A stretch of 64,000 nucleotides of DNA from Rotaria macrura (Eukaryota; Rotifera; Eurotatoria; Philodinida; Philodinidae): contig OENT01000601.1 in the NCBI GenBank assembly GCA_900239685.1, forward strand, positions 1 to 64,000. Reading direction: 5' to 3'. Below the pieces are notes generated by a model that was not told the DNA's origin, searched no databases, and saw only the letters and a list, made by a program, of their open reading frames with translations. Position 1 is the stretch's first letter, and each line of letters begins with the position of its first letter. The translations under genes were made by a program, and so were the position numbers. Below, one piece after another: positions 50,101 through 62,330 of the stretch.

Positions 50101-50446
50101 AGATGAACATCTTGATTGCGAGCGAATATGCATTTATGGTTTTCCAAATACGCAAGGTGAACACTTAACTAGCAAAGTATTCGTCATTGGTAGCAAAATG
50201 AACATTACAAATCCATATTTACGATTAGGTAGTGGGGATAGGAAACCGTTAATTCGTATTGATGATTTTTCATCAATTATAATGCAGAATGAATCCGAAC
50301 GAGTGATCAATATGTGTCGATGTTGTGGTCAACCAAATGCATTACATATGTGTAGCAGATGTAAACGAGCGCGTTATTGTTCAAAAGAATGTCAAACAAT
50401 GGATTGGAACTCATATTTTCATAAACTTATATGTAAAAGACAATGA
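47162..50446 (+). CDS. DZIP3-like HEPN / TPR / SEL1 / MYND protein with an in-frame TGA
   Basis: The frame from ATG 47162 is open for 849 codons, stops at TGA 49709-49711, then stays open in the same frame to TGA 50444-50446, 1,094 sense codons apart from the internal stop. Residues ~75-155 resemble the HEPN domain of DZIP3-like proteins (WDLTTLTALL and RNKLAH, fitting R-x4-H). TPRs lie at ~183-320, SEL1 repeats at ~375-560 (GHKYEHGDIDIKQNYEQAAK, LGLMYAEGVAVHKN, LALMYHDGIGVEKN) and TPRs again near 750-845. After the stop, KCFLPYQSNSKVLL leads to a C-terminal MYND finger with C-x2-C, C-x2-C, Y-C-x3-C and H-x3-C. HEPN domains often act on or bind RNA; TPR/SEL1 and MYND bind proteins. No intron was seen. 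A recent nonsense mutation, sequence error or readthrough are all possible. Confidence 0.85.
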
Positions 50447-53400
50447 AAATTAACTAGAAACTTGAAAATTCAAAGAAATTAGAATTGTTGACTACGTTTA
50501 TAAATCTCTTAAAGATGGTAAGATGTATGACTTAATAATAACCAAAACCTTTATCCCGACTCTTGCAAAGATACACAGCGTCATGATAAACTCGTTTTGT
50601 GAAGAAAACCATAGCTTGCTACTTCCATGCACACTTTCATGATTATTATGGCTCGGATTCATATCCCCCTGCTCTTCCCCAGAGAGTGAATCTAGAAAAA
50701 AACGCCCACATCGACAGTCATAGCCACATCTTATTCACGTGGATCGGTGCCCAAAGTTATGATTTGATCAGTTCACACTTTTTATATTGATCATATGACG
50801 ATTGTACCAAATCAGTGCATCACTATTCGTCATCGTTCACATCTTGAATATAAATTTTTATCTTCGTAACAATGAAGAAAATTTAAAATATCTGCAAATG
50901 TATTGTACACATGCAAATTTCGAAGAAGATTTTGGAATTTTCAATAATTATCTGAAACGATCTAAGTCTCGTGCTTGATGCTATTCGATAGCCGTTAGGG
51001 ATACTGTAAAACTATGGAAAAGAAGTCCGATGCTTACCATTCTCGGTAAGCTTCGATTTAAAACTTCCATGTATTGTTTTTGAAAATATATGAATTCCAC
51101 AAAAATCGAGCATCGAAAAATTATTTCAGATGCGACATGCATAAGTTCTTGAATGATCTTCTTTAGATCGAGACTGAGAACACAATGCAAGAAGGTGTCG
51201 GGGTCAGCATTCTTTCGGACTTGCCAAGACCATAATTAGGACGAGTAGAAAAAAATTTAATTGAGATTAAAAAGTACTTTATTTCGCATATCTCAATTCG
51301 TGAGATATCACTTGATCTGTATCAATCATTATCTAAATATGAGAAACTATGTTTGAATATTGGAAATTCTTGAAATAAATTCTCAAATTATTTTGTTTAG
51401 GGGCAACGTTTCTATTTCCTGCTGATTCAATTCAATATCCATCTAATGTATCTTCTCATGATTCCTAATTATCAAATCCAATGAACCATTTCGTAGTTTT
51501 TCTCAATCGTAATCAACAAGTTAATGAATCTTACCAATAAGTATAGTCAAATACAATCCATTAATGAATGAACAACAACAAACGAATCCACCACCAAATT
51601 ATACAGTAACAACATATGCTCGTCCTGCAATTATCATCGAACAACAAACTAAACTCAACGATCAGCACGAAAACTTCTAGCATCTATAATATTGAATTCT
51701 TCAAGTCCAATCTAACTCAACGAATATTATGAAAAACATGTTAATTTTCTTCTCAAGAACAGCCCCCAAAATCGATTTCCACAGTGATGTGTTTATTTTC
51801 TTTCTTGCGTTAATCCTTCTTTTTCCTTTTTTTTGTCGTATGTCATTGTGTTCTCTAAACTATCAAGGTTAAGAATAGATCAAATTGGTTACGTTCGAAA
51901 CAGAAATGATTTGCTTTTCTGTCCTAGAAAGAAGAACTTGTATCCTTATAAGTGAATATAGATATGAGATTTTCATTCGAAAGCATGCGTTTTGTTCTAT
52001 TATGTCTTTCTTGTGTTGTTTGTCGGGCGCTTCACGCCTTTTGATTTTGTTTTTCTCAAGTAACAAGTTGCTTCTCTTTTTCGTTATATGAATAATCAAA
52101 CATAAACATGATGAAATATTTAGTTGTTTAATAAAAAAGCTCAAGCATTAATTTGATTATGATATCAATAAGAATCTGAGGTAAAGGTAAAAAGAGAACT
52201 CGAATAATGGATTTTAAATACGAGATTATTCGTAAATACATCTCGTAATATAAAAAAAAGAAGGCGATAATCATTAACTTTTTGTGTCTTCGATTGCTCA
52301 TTAGATGCATCTATGAACTAATTTTCAAGTCAGATATTTATGCTTTGATCGTTTCTTTTAATTCTTATCATAGATCGAAAGTTCAGTGAAGTATTGAAGA
52401 AAATATCTATAAACTAAACAACGAGGATGTATGTGACTGTTTCTATGTTCTCGCTTTGAAGTATAAAGAAACACATTCTCTTCTTTTCCGAAATCGAACA
52501 AATGTACAAATGAAAACCAGAAATGAATACTGCTTCGAACAGTGTCAAAAAGATTAATCTAGTCGATGATCAATTTTTTTACAATCACACATATGTGAGA
52601 CTCAAAAGGACAATTCATAATAATAAAAATCAATTACAATAAGAATACTTTCCAGATCACTTTCAGAATTAAATCAAATCCGTCGGTTCGAAAATAGATG
52701 AAGTTTTCCTATATTTGAAACGCTCAAAGTTGCAAGGAATATTTAAAATGATATGGAGGAATAGCAGAAAAAACGACATCTATCACCACATTATGCAGTT
52801 GTTTTGTTTTTCTGATTAAGCACTAACTGTTTCCAAAATGAGTTTTTCTTTTAGTTTTGAAATTAAATCCATTGATATTTATCGCGAACACTGAAACGCG
52901 TGTTAGAAAAAATGTAAAGATAAAGTTCTCAATAGAAATATAAGTTCGTTCGAAAATGTTATTTTTATAGTCGATACTGATTGGAATTGTATTCGATAGA
53001 TTAGCCGAAGCTGAGACTAAATACGTCCTCATCATTTTCTTATGTTTTTGATAAAAAGAATGTTGGCTATATGCCAAAGACCTATTCTTTTCAGTTTCAT
53101 GAGGATATGCATATCATTTTCTTATCATCCAGATTCAAATCGTGTGCATTTTCTCCTCAAGAACAAACTCACTTATCGCCTATGTGTTTCAGATCAAACA
53201 ATGTTCTCTTATGTTTTGATTTTCCCTTAGTTTTAATGACTTACACATTTAATAAATGTACCATTTGCTTGCAATAAGATCAAAATTCAAAGAGGTTTGA
53301 GATTAAATTGTATCCTAAAATACCATGCAAATATGAAACCTGTTCGAATAAATCAGCTTTTTTTTCTTACCCATTGTTAAACCTATGAGAAACTAAAAAA

Positions 53401-54380
53401 AAGAGAATATCCTTTCACGCTTCGCTCTCTAAATCACAATAGCAATGGTCATCCCCCATTACCATTGTTCTTCATAATGCATATCAAGTAGATCGTTGGT
53501 TAAATCTATAGATCGTATTCATTAAACTTCTAGACATACAAGAATACTCATAAAATAACATTGAGATGAATGCGTAGAACAACATAATTGGAAACTGAAC
53601 CATAAACATATATTGAATTTCATAGATGCCTGAGAAAAAAATTATTGAAACTCGAATTTCCCAGCCATCTAATACTTTTATCGTAGATTCTGTATTTGAG
53701 TGAATGCGCTCGACTTATTCGTACAAGAGCGAGCAAAAAATTAAAAAGACAAGCATGAAGACAATAAGAACGAGAGAAAAAGAAAGGATATTTTATCAAG
53801 CGATCAATTCGATAAGAGAGATGTGAGCGTGCGTAGTGGACGAAAACAAGTATGATGTAAACGAATAGATATTAGAAACATAAGTCACCAACAGATTACT
53901 GTTCCAAAGAGGAAGAAAAAAATCTAAATAATACTTCCACAACTAAAACAATAAACGCGACGAACATCTGTCGTCATATTCAATTAGAACATTAGGGAAT
54001 TTTTTTCCTGTATCTGAGTATTTCTGTACTTCGAATAATTAACGGACGAATTGTACATCACGTTAATTCGACATAAAATTCAACGATTCTAATTATTATT
54101 TTTCGTCGCAGAAGCCATTAAAATCTTGTACGGTAAAGTCTAGAAAAACGTACACGACGTACTGTGCAGCATCTGGCTATGTTTCAACTAGAATTTCGCT
54201 TGTCCTTCTAGAATTCTCAGATATCCGAAATTCCAAGACTTACCTCTCCGACATTTTGACAACTATTAAAAACTCAAATTGATCCGTAGAAACATTTCTG
54301 GGAGAATTAACCGAACACACTTAACTTCTATATTATTGCCACAATCCAAAATTCAGTACTTTAAAACTATTGAAGAAAAT
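50447..54380. other. Long intergenic stretch, no supported gene
   Basis: AT-rich; ORFs are short and Phe/Ile/Lys-rich. A patch at 51480-51690 looks weakly coding (Gln/Pro/Thr-rich, MNEQQQTNPPPNYTVTTYA) but is isolated and stops quickly. Nothing else was recognised in this stretch. Confidence 0.4.
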
Positions 54381-54389
54381 ATCTTCTTT

Positions 54390-57300
54390 CATTGAATATA
54401 CCTTTATTTGATAAGACAACCGATGCATGATTGAGCCAACTTTCGGTATCGTGCAACAGATTTTTCGAAGTCTTTCTCGTAGCATATGGATGGTAAAACA
54501 AATAGAATGAATGTAATCACTGGAGGAATACATGAAATAAAATATCAAACAAGAAATAACCATGAGTGCCGAGCAAAATTCATACAACCTGAAACAAATG
54601 AAATGATCAATCGTGGCAAAGCAAGGCTAACCAGAAAGAATGGAGTGATGGGCATATCATAATGTTGTCAAAGTCGTTGGTATAAATTTTGTTGATACGT
54701 TAAGTGTACAAAAAGTGAAAAAGTACATAGCCGAATCAAAGTTTTTCAAACGTGGTGAATAACTTGCAATGCACCAAATTCGTCGTTCAGTTTCATTTTC
54801 GTCCTCAATCAATCGTCGATGAATAGTATCATGTATTGTTGTACCGATTGTCATGATTAACAGGGAAACAATAATTGTTTTACTTTTATTTGAATTAAAA
54901 TGAGTAGTTTTCATCGTCATTATGGCTCGATCAGCAGTTACACATGCATTCAACCATTGATTCATAGGCAAAGATATTCGTATAATTAAATCAATGAGAA
55001 TACAATGTGCGTTCAAAAATGATTGATTAGTAATGAGTGTCATTTGTATCAAAATAAGTATTCAGTATTTGAATATTAATATGGTAAACGTAAGCAGAGT
55101 TGTTATTGATGAGTCTAATAGGTATAAACCACAACCAAGCGTTAGTACTGCTTCACTTTGAAATGTAACTAGAGAAAGAACACCGTTGACAAGTCCTGAC
55201 AAGATCATTACTGTTGACAACACTAAACTTATGTTTACAGCTAAGGGTTGATTTTGAATACTGACACGTAGTTGAATATGATAACCCGAAATGGCATCAA
55301 GTGAAAGACTAAAGGCATATGCCCTGAATTGACAGTGTGTTCCATAGAAACAACGAGGACGAACGCACATTGATATTCGAGCACAAAGTCAGTAATCCTG
55401 AAAAACTTTAGCTCCATTTTCACATCCACTTTGACCGAAACAATCGAGTTTCATTTCATGATTGAATTCAAAGCAATTAACCAAGCGTTGTTCACCAAAA
55501 TTTTCACATAAGCAGAAATGGCTTTCATCATATAACAAGATAGACTAGACGAGCATGTTTGACATGGAGTATGATAGAGTTTCATACGATGGAGTATATA
55601 AGATCGAACGATACTCTCATTGAACCATTGATGAGTGTCTTCACAATGTTTTGTTGGTTTGATCATTTTCATGATTGTCATCAATCGATTATATGTTGCT
55701 TGAATAACAGTCAAACAGTAATTCTGATTCTGAAATTCAAGGAAAACAAGATGAAGTAGACGTGACCAGTAAATGATGATTTTTCTTTCATGAACTAGAA
55801 TATTTTTCCCATGTTCTTACAATATCAGTTGAATCATTGCTAACTACTTGAACAAAATCCACCAACATCGACTGTGGTAGAAAAATATCTTTATGAAATG
55901 ATAAGATGATTTTTGAATCGGCTATTTTACATTTATCTCCGGTGAAACGTTTCTTGACAAATGCAAGTAAATTTTCTATCGAATATCCTATGCTCATCGA
56001 TCGGCATACATTGACCACCATTTCGACATGTTTCATTTTGACCATGCTGACATGCTGTATTGTTCACTAAACATCGAGCACCGAATTTCCCGATGGGACG
56101 AACTCACACTGATCGTCCGTTGGATGCATAACTGATGCACAAAGAATCATATGAACATGTAGAAATTTGTGGAATTGTACATTACCGAACAGACCAACCT
56201 TTATGAATTTGGCAAAATATTGTCTCATTTAAACTATACGAATATTTGACACATTGAGCGTGAATACAATGTTCAGTGAAACAACTTTCGATATCATTAA
56301 TACTACGTGGTCTTTTCAACTGAACGGGAACATGATGCACAGGTAAAAATGAATAATTAAATGGTGATAATCAACTTCCACGATAAGTTAATGAGATTTT
56401 TTCGAAAATATCTACATATATGGAGTAATATGTTGGATTGTTTTTCTTCAGTAGCTTAGCATAGAACAAGTAAATGCTAAATTTTATTGTAAAATCTTGC
56501 ATAGGTAAATACATTAGTGGTTGATATGAATGAATTCTTCGTTCATGACTATTGTCGATAAGTAAGACAACAAGAATAATTGGTGTTCGCCAAGAGTGAG
56601 AATATGTTTCGAATATCACTGTGAGACTAGTACACTGATTTCGATATTGATCGCTATAGAACTCGGTGGACAAAGACAAGTGAGGACTGTCAAATTCTTT
56701 TCACTACTCACGTTTTAAAACAGTTCGAGTCACTGTTGATGATATAAGTACTGGACTTATATTAGGCTCTTCCTTTTGCACCATCAAGTTTGACATTTTA
56801 TCAAGCGAGGAATGTACTATGTGCTGTTTATCTGTATTATTGAGATATTTACGAAAACATTTTCCAGCATTATTATACAACGTTGGACGATTGCCATTAT
56901 GTGGAATAGAAGCTAGAGAACTTGTCATGTTCAGCCGACAAAATCGTTCGTTTTCTCTATGGTATGATCACAATGTACATTTCGATCACACAGATCAGAA
57001 ATGACGACATGAACTTCTCTTCCATTCTTTCTACAATAGAACTTATTCCCGATATCGTGCCGTAGTATTGATCGTCAAAAATTCTGTTCATTCACAGCAT
57101 CAAGACAATCGATCATTCCATCGTTAGTTTTTGAGAGTGGTAAATATATCAGTTGATTTGTATCAGGTTATACACAAATATGATGATGATACGAACAATA
57201 GATTAATGGTGATGATTCACAGTCAATTTCATCGGCGTCATTAAAACAATATCAAATGCCATTGCATTGCGTATATGTATTATTACATGGGTACTGTGAG

Positions 57301-58990
57301 CAATGTGTTTCGTTAGTTTCATTTTCGTCATTAATATTAATCCGTAGTTATTCTGTGAAACCGTCACGTATTGTTGGAAATGAAATATGCTGTTTAACTT
57401 GATGTATACTAACGAATACATCTTCACATATATTTGTATCTAAAGATAGACAGTCACAAATGCCCTGATGAGTTAAATGAGGCGCAGTGTATTGCTGAGT
57501 TGGCATACATTTAAAATGATTTTTAGTGCCACACGTATCAGTGAACATCATTAAATTTTCGTCGTCTCTATAATAGCAATCTACAACGAGATCATGTGTC
57601 GATATACTTGCAGTTGAGCTTATACATTGATACGCATTTGGTTTCTTAAAAAGTATTGAGTGATGAATAAATGATGGATTGCATGGTCGAAATGTTTCGA
57701 ATATACGAATTACAATACTCGTTAGCAAAGTGGCTCGTCCTGGTTTATAAACCATCAGATTATGATTAGGACGACGACATGTGAGATTCTTGAAGGACGA
57801 AAATGTTGTATCCAAAAAATATTCATTACACATTGGATTTTTATAGCAGATGCATCGAGGTTTCTGTCCCATAGTCATTGTAAATGCGGACTCATTATTT
57901 CTGTAACCAAAATAGATATTACCGAAGAAAATTGAACCATTTGGGATGATTACTAGATAAGGACAAGATTGTCTGATAATTTTTGTACACATCATGTCAT
58001 GAGTACAAAGATCACATTCTGAACTAAAGATATCTATAATAAAGTTTCATTTAGGGCATTGGGCTTGTCTGATTTTATTGTTCGTAGATGTAAATCGTCA
58101 CGTTTTGTCATGCAAGAACTTGAGAAAGCTCTCCCAAACGGGCGACGCTGCAATGCACATGACACATCTTCGCATGCAAATGTTGGTTGAGCTGTACTAC
58201 ATTCATCATATATAATACGTGATTGAAGGATTTTATCAGATCTATCGAAAAAATCCTGTATAGCTGGATCATCACGAAAAAATATATTCGGTACACATTG
58301 TTCGTTAGCGCAGCGATGTTCATTATTTTCGCATTCTTCGATATCTATAGTTACTAGCAATTTTCTTCGTCAAGTCCGATATGATGTCGAACAACTTGGA
58401 GATATTCGAGGGAAATGGGTCGATGTACGAACAGAGTCATACAGTGCATTGGCAGGCGATTATTCACTTTAATGACTTAAAATTTATACGGTTACCTTTT
58501 ACAAAGTTACGCGTATTTGGAATCGATACGACAAGAATATTGTTGCAAGAAATTTTGGGTAATCTATTGTCGTAGGATTGTGTATTAAAGATAGAACAAG
58601 AGAATGGTGATGAATAGACAAAGACTTTCTTCTTTTTGTGAACTTTTTATTAGGCTGTGTGAACCAAAGATTTGATTACTAACCACTTTTCTTAGGTTGA
58701 AATAAAATTTTCTTATATCGGCCATAGATTGATTGAGAAGTACGGCTCGAAAATTGAGACAATATAGTTTCGAGCACATGGAAGCGAGTGGTAAGGAGAT
58801 AGGAGCACCTGCAGTAGTACAGACTGAAGCGTAAAACATAGGAATTTCATAGAAGTGAAAATAAACAATTGATCGATGAAATTCATGAATAATTTCTTCA
58901 AATGACACATGATTTCGATTTTTGGCCACTGGAGAACGCGTAAACTCAAAGTTGAGTCCACCGCATACTATAGTTTCAAATAGTGAACGT
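54390..58990 (-). pseudogene. LDLa/EGF/7TM receptor of the bdelloid type, decayed
   Basis: Minus-strand translation reads in order. An N-terminal region (58960-58580) is followed by an LDL-receptor class A-like repeat (NEHRCANEQCVPNIFF, 58340-58290). A cysteine-rich part follows (57995-57348), with a second LDLa-like piece near 57300. Next come SHSWRTPIILVVLLIDN (56630-56560), an EGF-like module (CRNGGQCMPID near 56000) and a 7TM domain: LSLVTFQ (55160), LNACVTADRAIMTMK (54940-54890) and a last helix with IPPVITFILFVLPS (54530-54480). Lesions include TGA at 55062-55064 where relatives have Trp, a TGA just before YFISCIPP, a frameshift in the EGF module near 55970, and others near 58380, 57350 and 54680. 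Intact members would be plasma-membrane receptors. Confidence 0.75.
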
Positions 58991-59307
58991 CAGATGGCGT
59001 AAGTTCTATTGGGCACGTTCTGATGGAGAATCAATATGTATCGTTTGATTTCAGAATGAAGAAGAAAATATTCTTTTTTTTTGCATTCTGTTCTGTTTAC
59101 AAATTCGCTGACGCACAGCTTCGATATAAAGTGAGTCACATTTGTTTGGTTTCTATATCTGAACCACGGTCTAGAACCTCAATATGATTGCGCAACAGAT
59201 TGATGATGAAAAGCAAAATCTTTTGCTTTTTTATTGATGAAAAATCATTTTTCTTACTTGATTTTGTTCTATATGCATTGGCTGTTGATTATATAATATA
59301 TCCGACT

Positions 59308-60004
59308 ATGAATGATTGCTCTGTCACACATTTAGAAGATCTACCTAACGAATTCATCTATGATTTATTTTGTCATTTTGAAATTCCTGATCTCTTGAGA
59401 AGTTTTTTCGGGCTCAATACCCGTTTGAACGCGCTTGTATCTTGTTATTAATGGGCCTGGCGATAACCACGATGATACTGGCATATATTCATCAAGAATC
59501 ACTCATATTCGTGCGAAAACACAATGTCCAGATCTGTCATCAGGCTCGTTCCGTTGCACAGTAACTTCAATGTCTATCAATCGATTGTCTCCTGCACAAG
59601 TTCAACAATTAAATCAGTTGATCAATTTGAAACAACTTAAAGTTAGATCAGTCAATATTTGCCAGTCTTTGGGATTCCCTGGGTCATCATCACGATGGAA
59701 ATTGGAGATATCCTCGGTATTACTTGACTTGAAGATTTGTTCCTTACTCAATTTATCGTCCATTTCAATTCCAATCTATGCCCACGAGGACTGCTGTAGA
59801 ATACTCAACGCTACGCCTAATCGTGTACGGTTCCATATGAGGAGCTTCCATATTGGTTCTTATTCGACAGGTGTTGAAAGAATACAAAATCATTATAGCC
59901 TTCGCCGATTGAATATCAATTGGTACATTAGTATCAATAATAGAGTTTTCGACTTCTTTCTTTCTTTCTCGAATCTTTACATTTATCGATCGGACCATGG
60001 GTAG
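59308..60004 (+). pseudogene. F-box protein, frameshifted and truncated
   Basis: ATG 59308 opens an N-terminal F-box (THLEDLPNEFIYDLF, then FEIPDLLRSFFGLN) that stops at TAA 59449-59451. The reading continues in the +1 frame from about 59435 (INGPGDNHDDTGIYSSRITH) through a leucine-rich, LRR-like region to TAG at 60002-60004. Intact relatives are longer; this one ends where a telomere-like tract begins. F-box proteins recruit substrates to SCF ubiquitin ligases through Skp1. It lies head to head with the receptor pseudogene. Confidence 0.7.
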
Positions 60005-60042
60005 GTTCTACCGTAGAACACCTCTATGAACTCTTAAATCAA

Positions 60043-60137
60043 TTGGGTGTGGGTGTGGATAGTTACTGATTGTCACTCTCCTGGCTACAGTTATTCTACC
60101 GCACACCCAGACCCATTCACATCGATACCCACACACT
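60043..60137. repeat. Telomere-like hairpin, copy 6
   Basis: TTGGGTGTGGGTGTGG at 60043-60058 is followed by about 40 bp of other sequence and then GCACACCCAGACCC and ATACCCACACACTC to 60137. It begins 39 bp after the truncated F-box frame. Confidence 0.55.
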
Positions 60138-62060
60138 CATCAAGGAATACATTTCAAAAGAATTTAATTCAAATTTTAAAACAAAATTCAAAAAAATCAT
60201 CAGCTTTCCTCATTATTATTCCATTTTCTTATGAAAGTGTTCGTCCTCATTATAAGATTTTTTTCTTTAAAATAATTGTATTTTAAATAAAGATCATGCG
60301 ATGAAATAGAAGAAAATAAAAAGAAAAGAGTATTTGTCTTCAACTATTAATGAATTGGTATGTTGATTTTATTGCCATTAAGACAGATTTCGATCGCTTA
60401 CGTCAAATCACGTAAGTTCAAAACTTGGTTTATAGATGTGCATTTAATAGCTGTCAACAGGCCAATATGCCAGGCGAGCTGAATTTTGAATTTTCAGCCT
60501 GATTGAATTTATTAACACTAAATTGATGCAAGCTGATACACTAGATCACTAACAAATTCTTGGCCTGATTGAAGTCTTTTTTGGTTAAGAAATGTATTTT
60601 TGTATTAATTTGCTATTATATAGAAAAACTTACTATTTCATTTCCGTTATAACAATGGAAATAAATGGTTGAGGCTAGAGTAATATGTTCATATATAGTT
60701 ACGTGGTGCATTGGATTTAAAAAATTAGACACAAAAATCGGCTCGGCTAGTTTCTGCTGGTAGCTCTCGCACATATTAACACTTTCATGAATGACTAAAT
60801 ACTTGTATCTTATGAAATTATAACTCATGGGACAAAAATGCTTCATCTTCTTTTTTATAAAGAACTTAAAAGTTTCATTTTTTACTAAATTAAGCTTGAG
60901 GTAGAGCCTGGTGGTTCCAGATCCGATTTCTGTTAATAAATCTGAAAAAAAGTGGTCCTACTTTCGATTCCTGAAATTCGGAAACAGAACCGTTTATTTA
61001 ATGGTATATATAATAAACGAATATTCCACTAGTTTCTTTTTCAAAGAATTGAAGATTCACAGTGAATAAATTCTTCGTTTTTAATAGTTTGCGTTTCAAA
61101 TAGGAATCAATGTAGTGAATAGCAGCGTTCCGAATTAAATTCTGAAACGAAATGTTTTCGTACACGTTGCTTATGGTAACAAAGGGTGCAAAGTGTAATG
61201 AAACTAATTGCTTCTCAATCTAGCAAACGAAATACGATCTTTGTTTCATGATAATGAATATGAATTTATGCCTAGAAAACAATGAGGGACAGTGCATTAG
61301 ACGATACATTGATTCCCGGCTATGACAAAGATTGGGAGAGACTTCCAAAGGCATGAACATTCTTGAAACTCAATTTTCTCGAATTCGAAGAAAATCGAAA
61401 TTTTTTGAGTTTCTCCGATTATTTGATCAAAACCCTCTTCCGCTCAGTCACAGCGCACTGAAAATAAGCGATAAATATGCATATTATTTCATACCCAGAG
61501 ACTTGAAAAATGAAAAAAGGCCATTAAAGAATAAAACTGACATTTTTTGAAGTATATTTCAATTTCACGAATGAAAATAAACATTTTCCTCAGAATAATC
61601 TAATTATTCTGATAAAAAAACTGAATGCATGTGATTTCACGGTCGACTAAAAGGTATATTTTCATACATAAAATTGAAATACATCAAAAATAATGTTCGT
61701 TTAATCATCAGAGCTCCCACGTTTTTCGTGTTTCGAACCTAAAATTCAAGAAAGTTGTTTTTTTATTCATTTTTCAAGTCCTTGTTAATATAATACGTTG
61801 TTTGATGAAAAAATAAAAACAAATAATCTGTACAACAGACATCATTAAGTGATCACAATCTACCATTGGATACAGCTGGTAAAGTTGTAGATTCAAAGTT
61901 TCAGCTTTTTGAGCAATTTGTAAATTAGAGTTGAACTCATAAATAGCAGATGCTTGGTACGTTTAGATTCTATGCTTGCTACACTTGCTATTCGGAATCG
62001 GTACACTTGGGAGCGGATGAAAATTTCGTTTCTGCTTACATTATCGAACAATGAAAAATA
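60138..62060. other. Intergenic, no gene recognised
   Basis: AT-rich sequence with short ORFs only. A G/C-richer stretch at 60895-61000 has TTCCAGATCC, TTCGGAAAC and AACCG words reminiscent of hAT iterons but no ends. Confidence 0.4.
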
Positions 62061-62079
62061 TAGATGACATCAGCCATCA

Positions 62080-62330
62080 TTGGAATTTTCGGTTTTGAAA
62101 GGTCCCAGTTCCGATTTCGGTTTCAGATACCAGAAGCGAAAAGAATCAGTTCGAATTTCGGTTCTCGGTACCGGTTTTTTGGAACCACCGAGGTCGAACT
62201 TGAGGATATGGGTATTGATGAGAGTAGAGAGAAGATTGACATCCACAACCTCCCATTCCAATACCCCTGTTCATACCAGAATTTACAATCGCATCCACAC
62301 CAAAACCCTCTTGATGATTAGCGACAGCTA
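62080..62330. repeat. TTCGG/CCGGTT-rich patch followed by a degenerate CCCACA-like tract
   Basis: 62085-62210 contains repeated TTCGGTTT, TTCCGATTTCGG and GGTACCGGTTT words, like the iteron part of a hAT MITE. 62238-62315 has ATCCACA, CAATACCCC and CATCCACACCAAAACCC words, like the C arm of the telomere-like tracts. The three overlapping ORFs here on both strands are repeat translations. Confidence 0.4.

Noticed and set aside
9619..55064. TGA reassigned to a sense codon
   Set aside because: TGA appears at positions where families have different residues, TAA stops also occur in the same pseudogenes, and intact genes use TGA or TAA normally.
59188..59307. Upstream extension of the F-box ORF
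   Set aside because: The hydrophobic leader before ATG 59308 has no family match, and F-box relatives start close to the THLEDLPNE motif.
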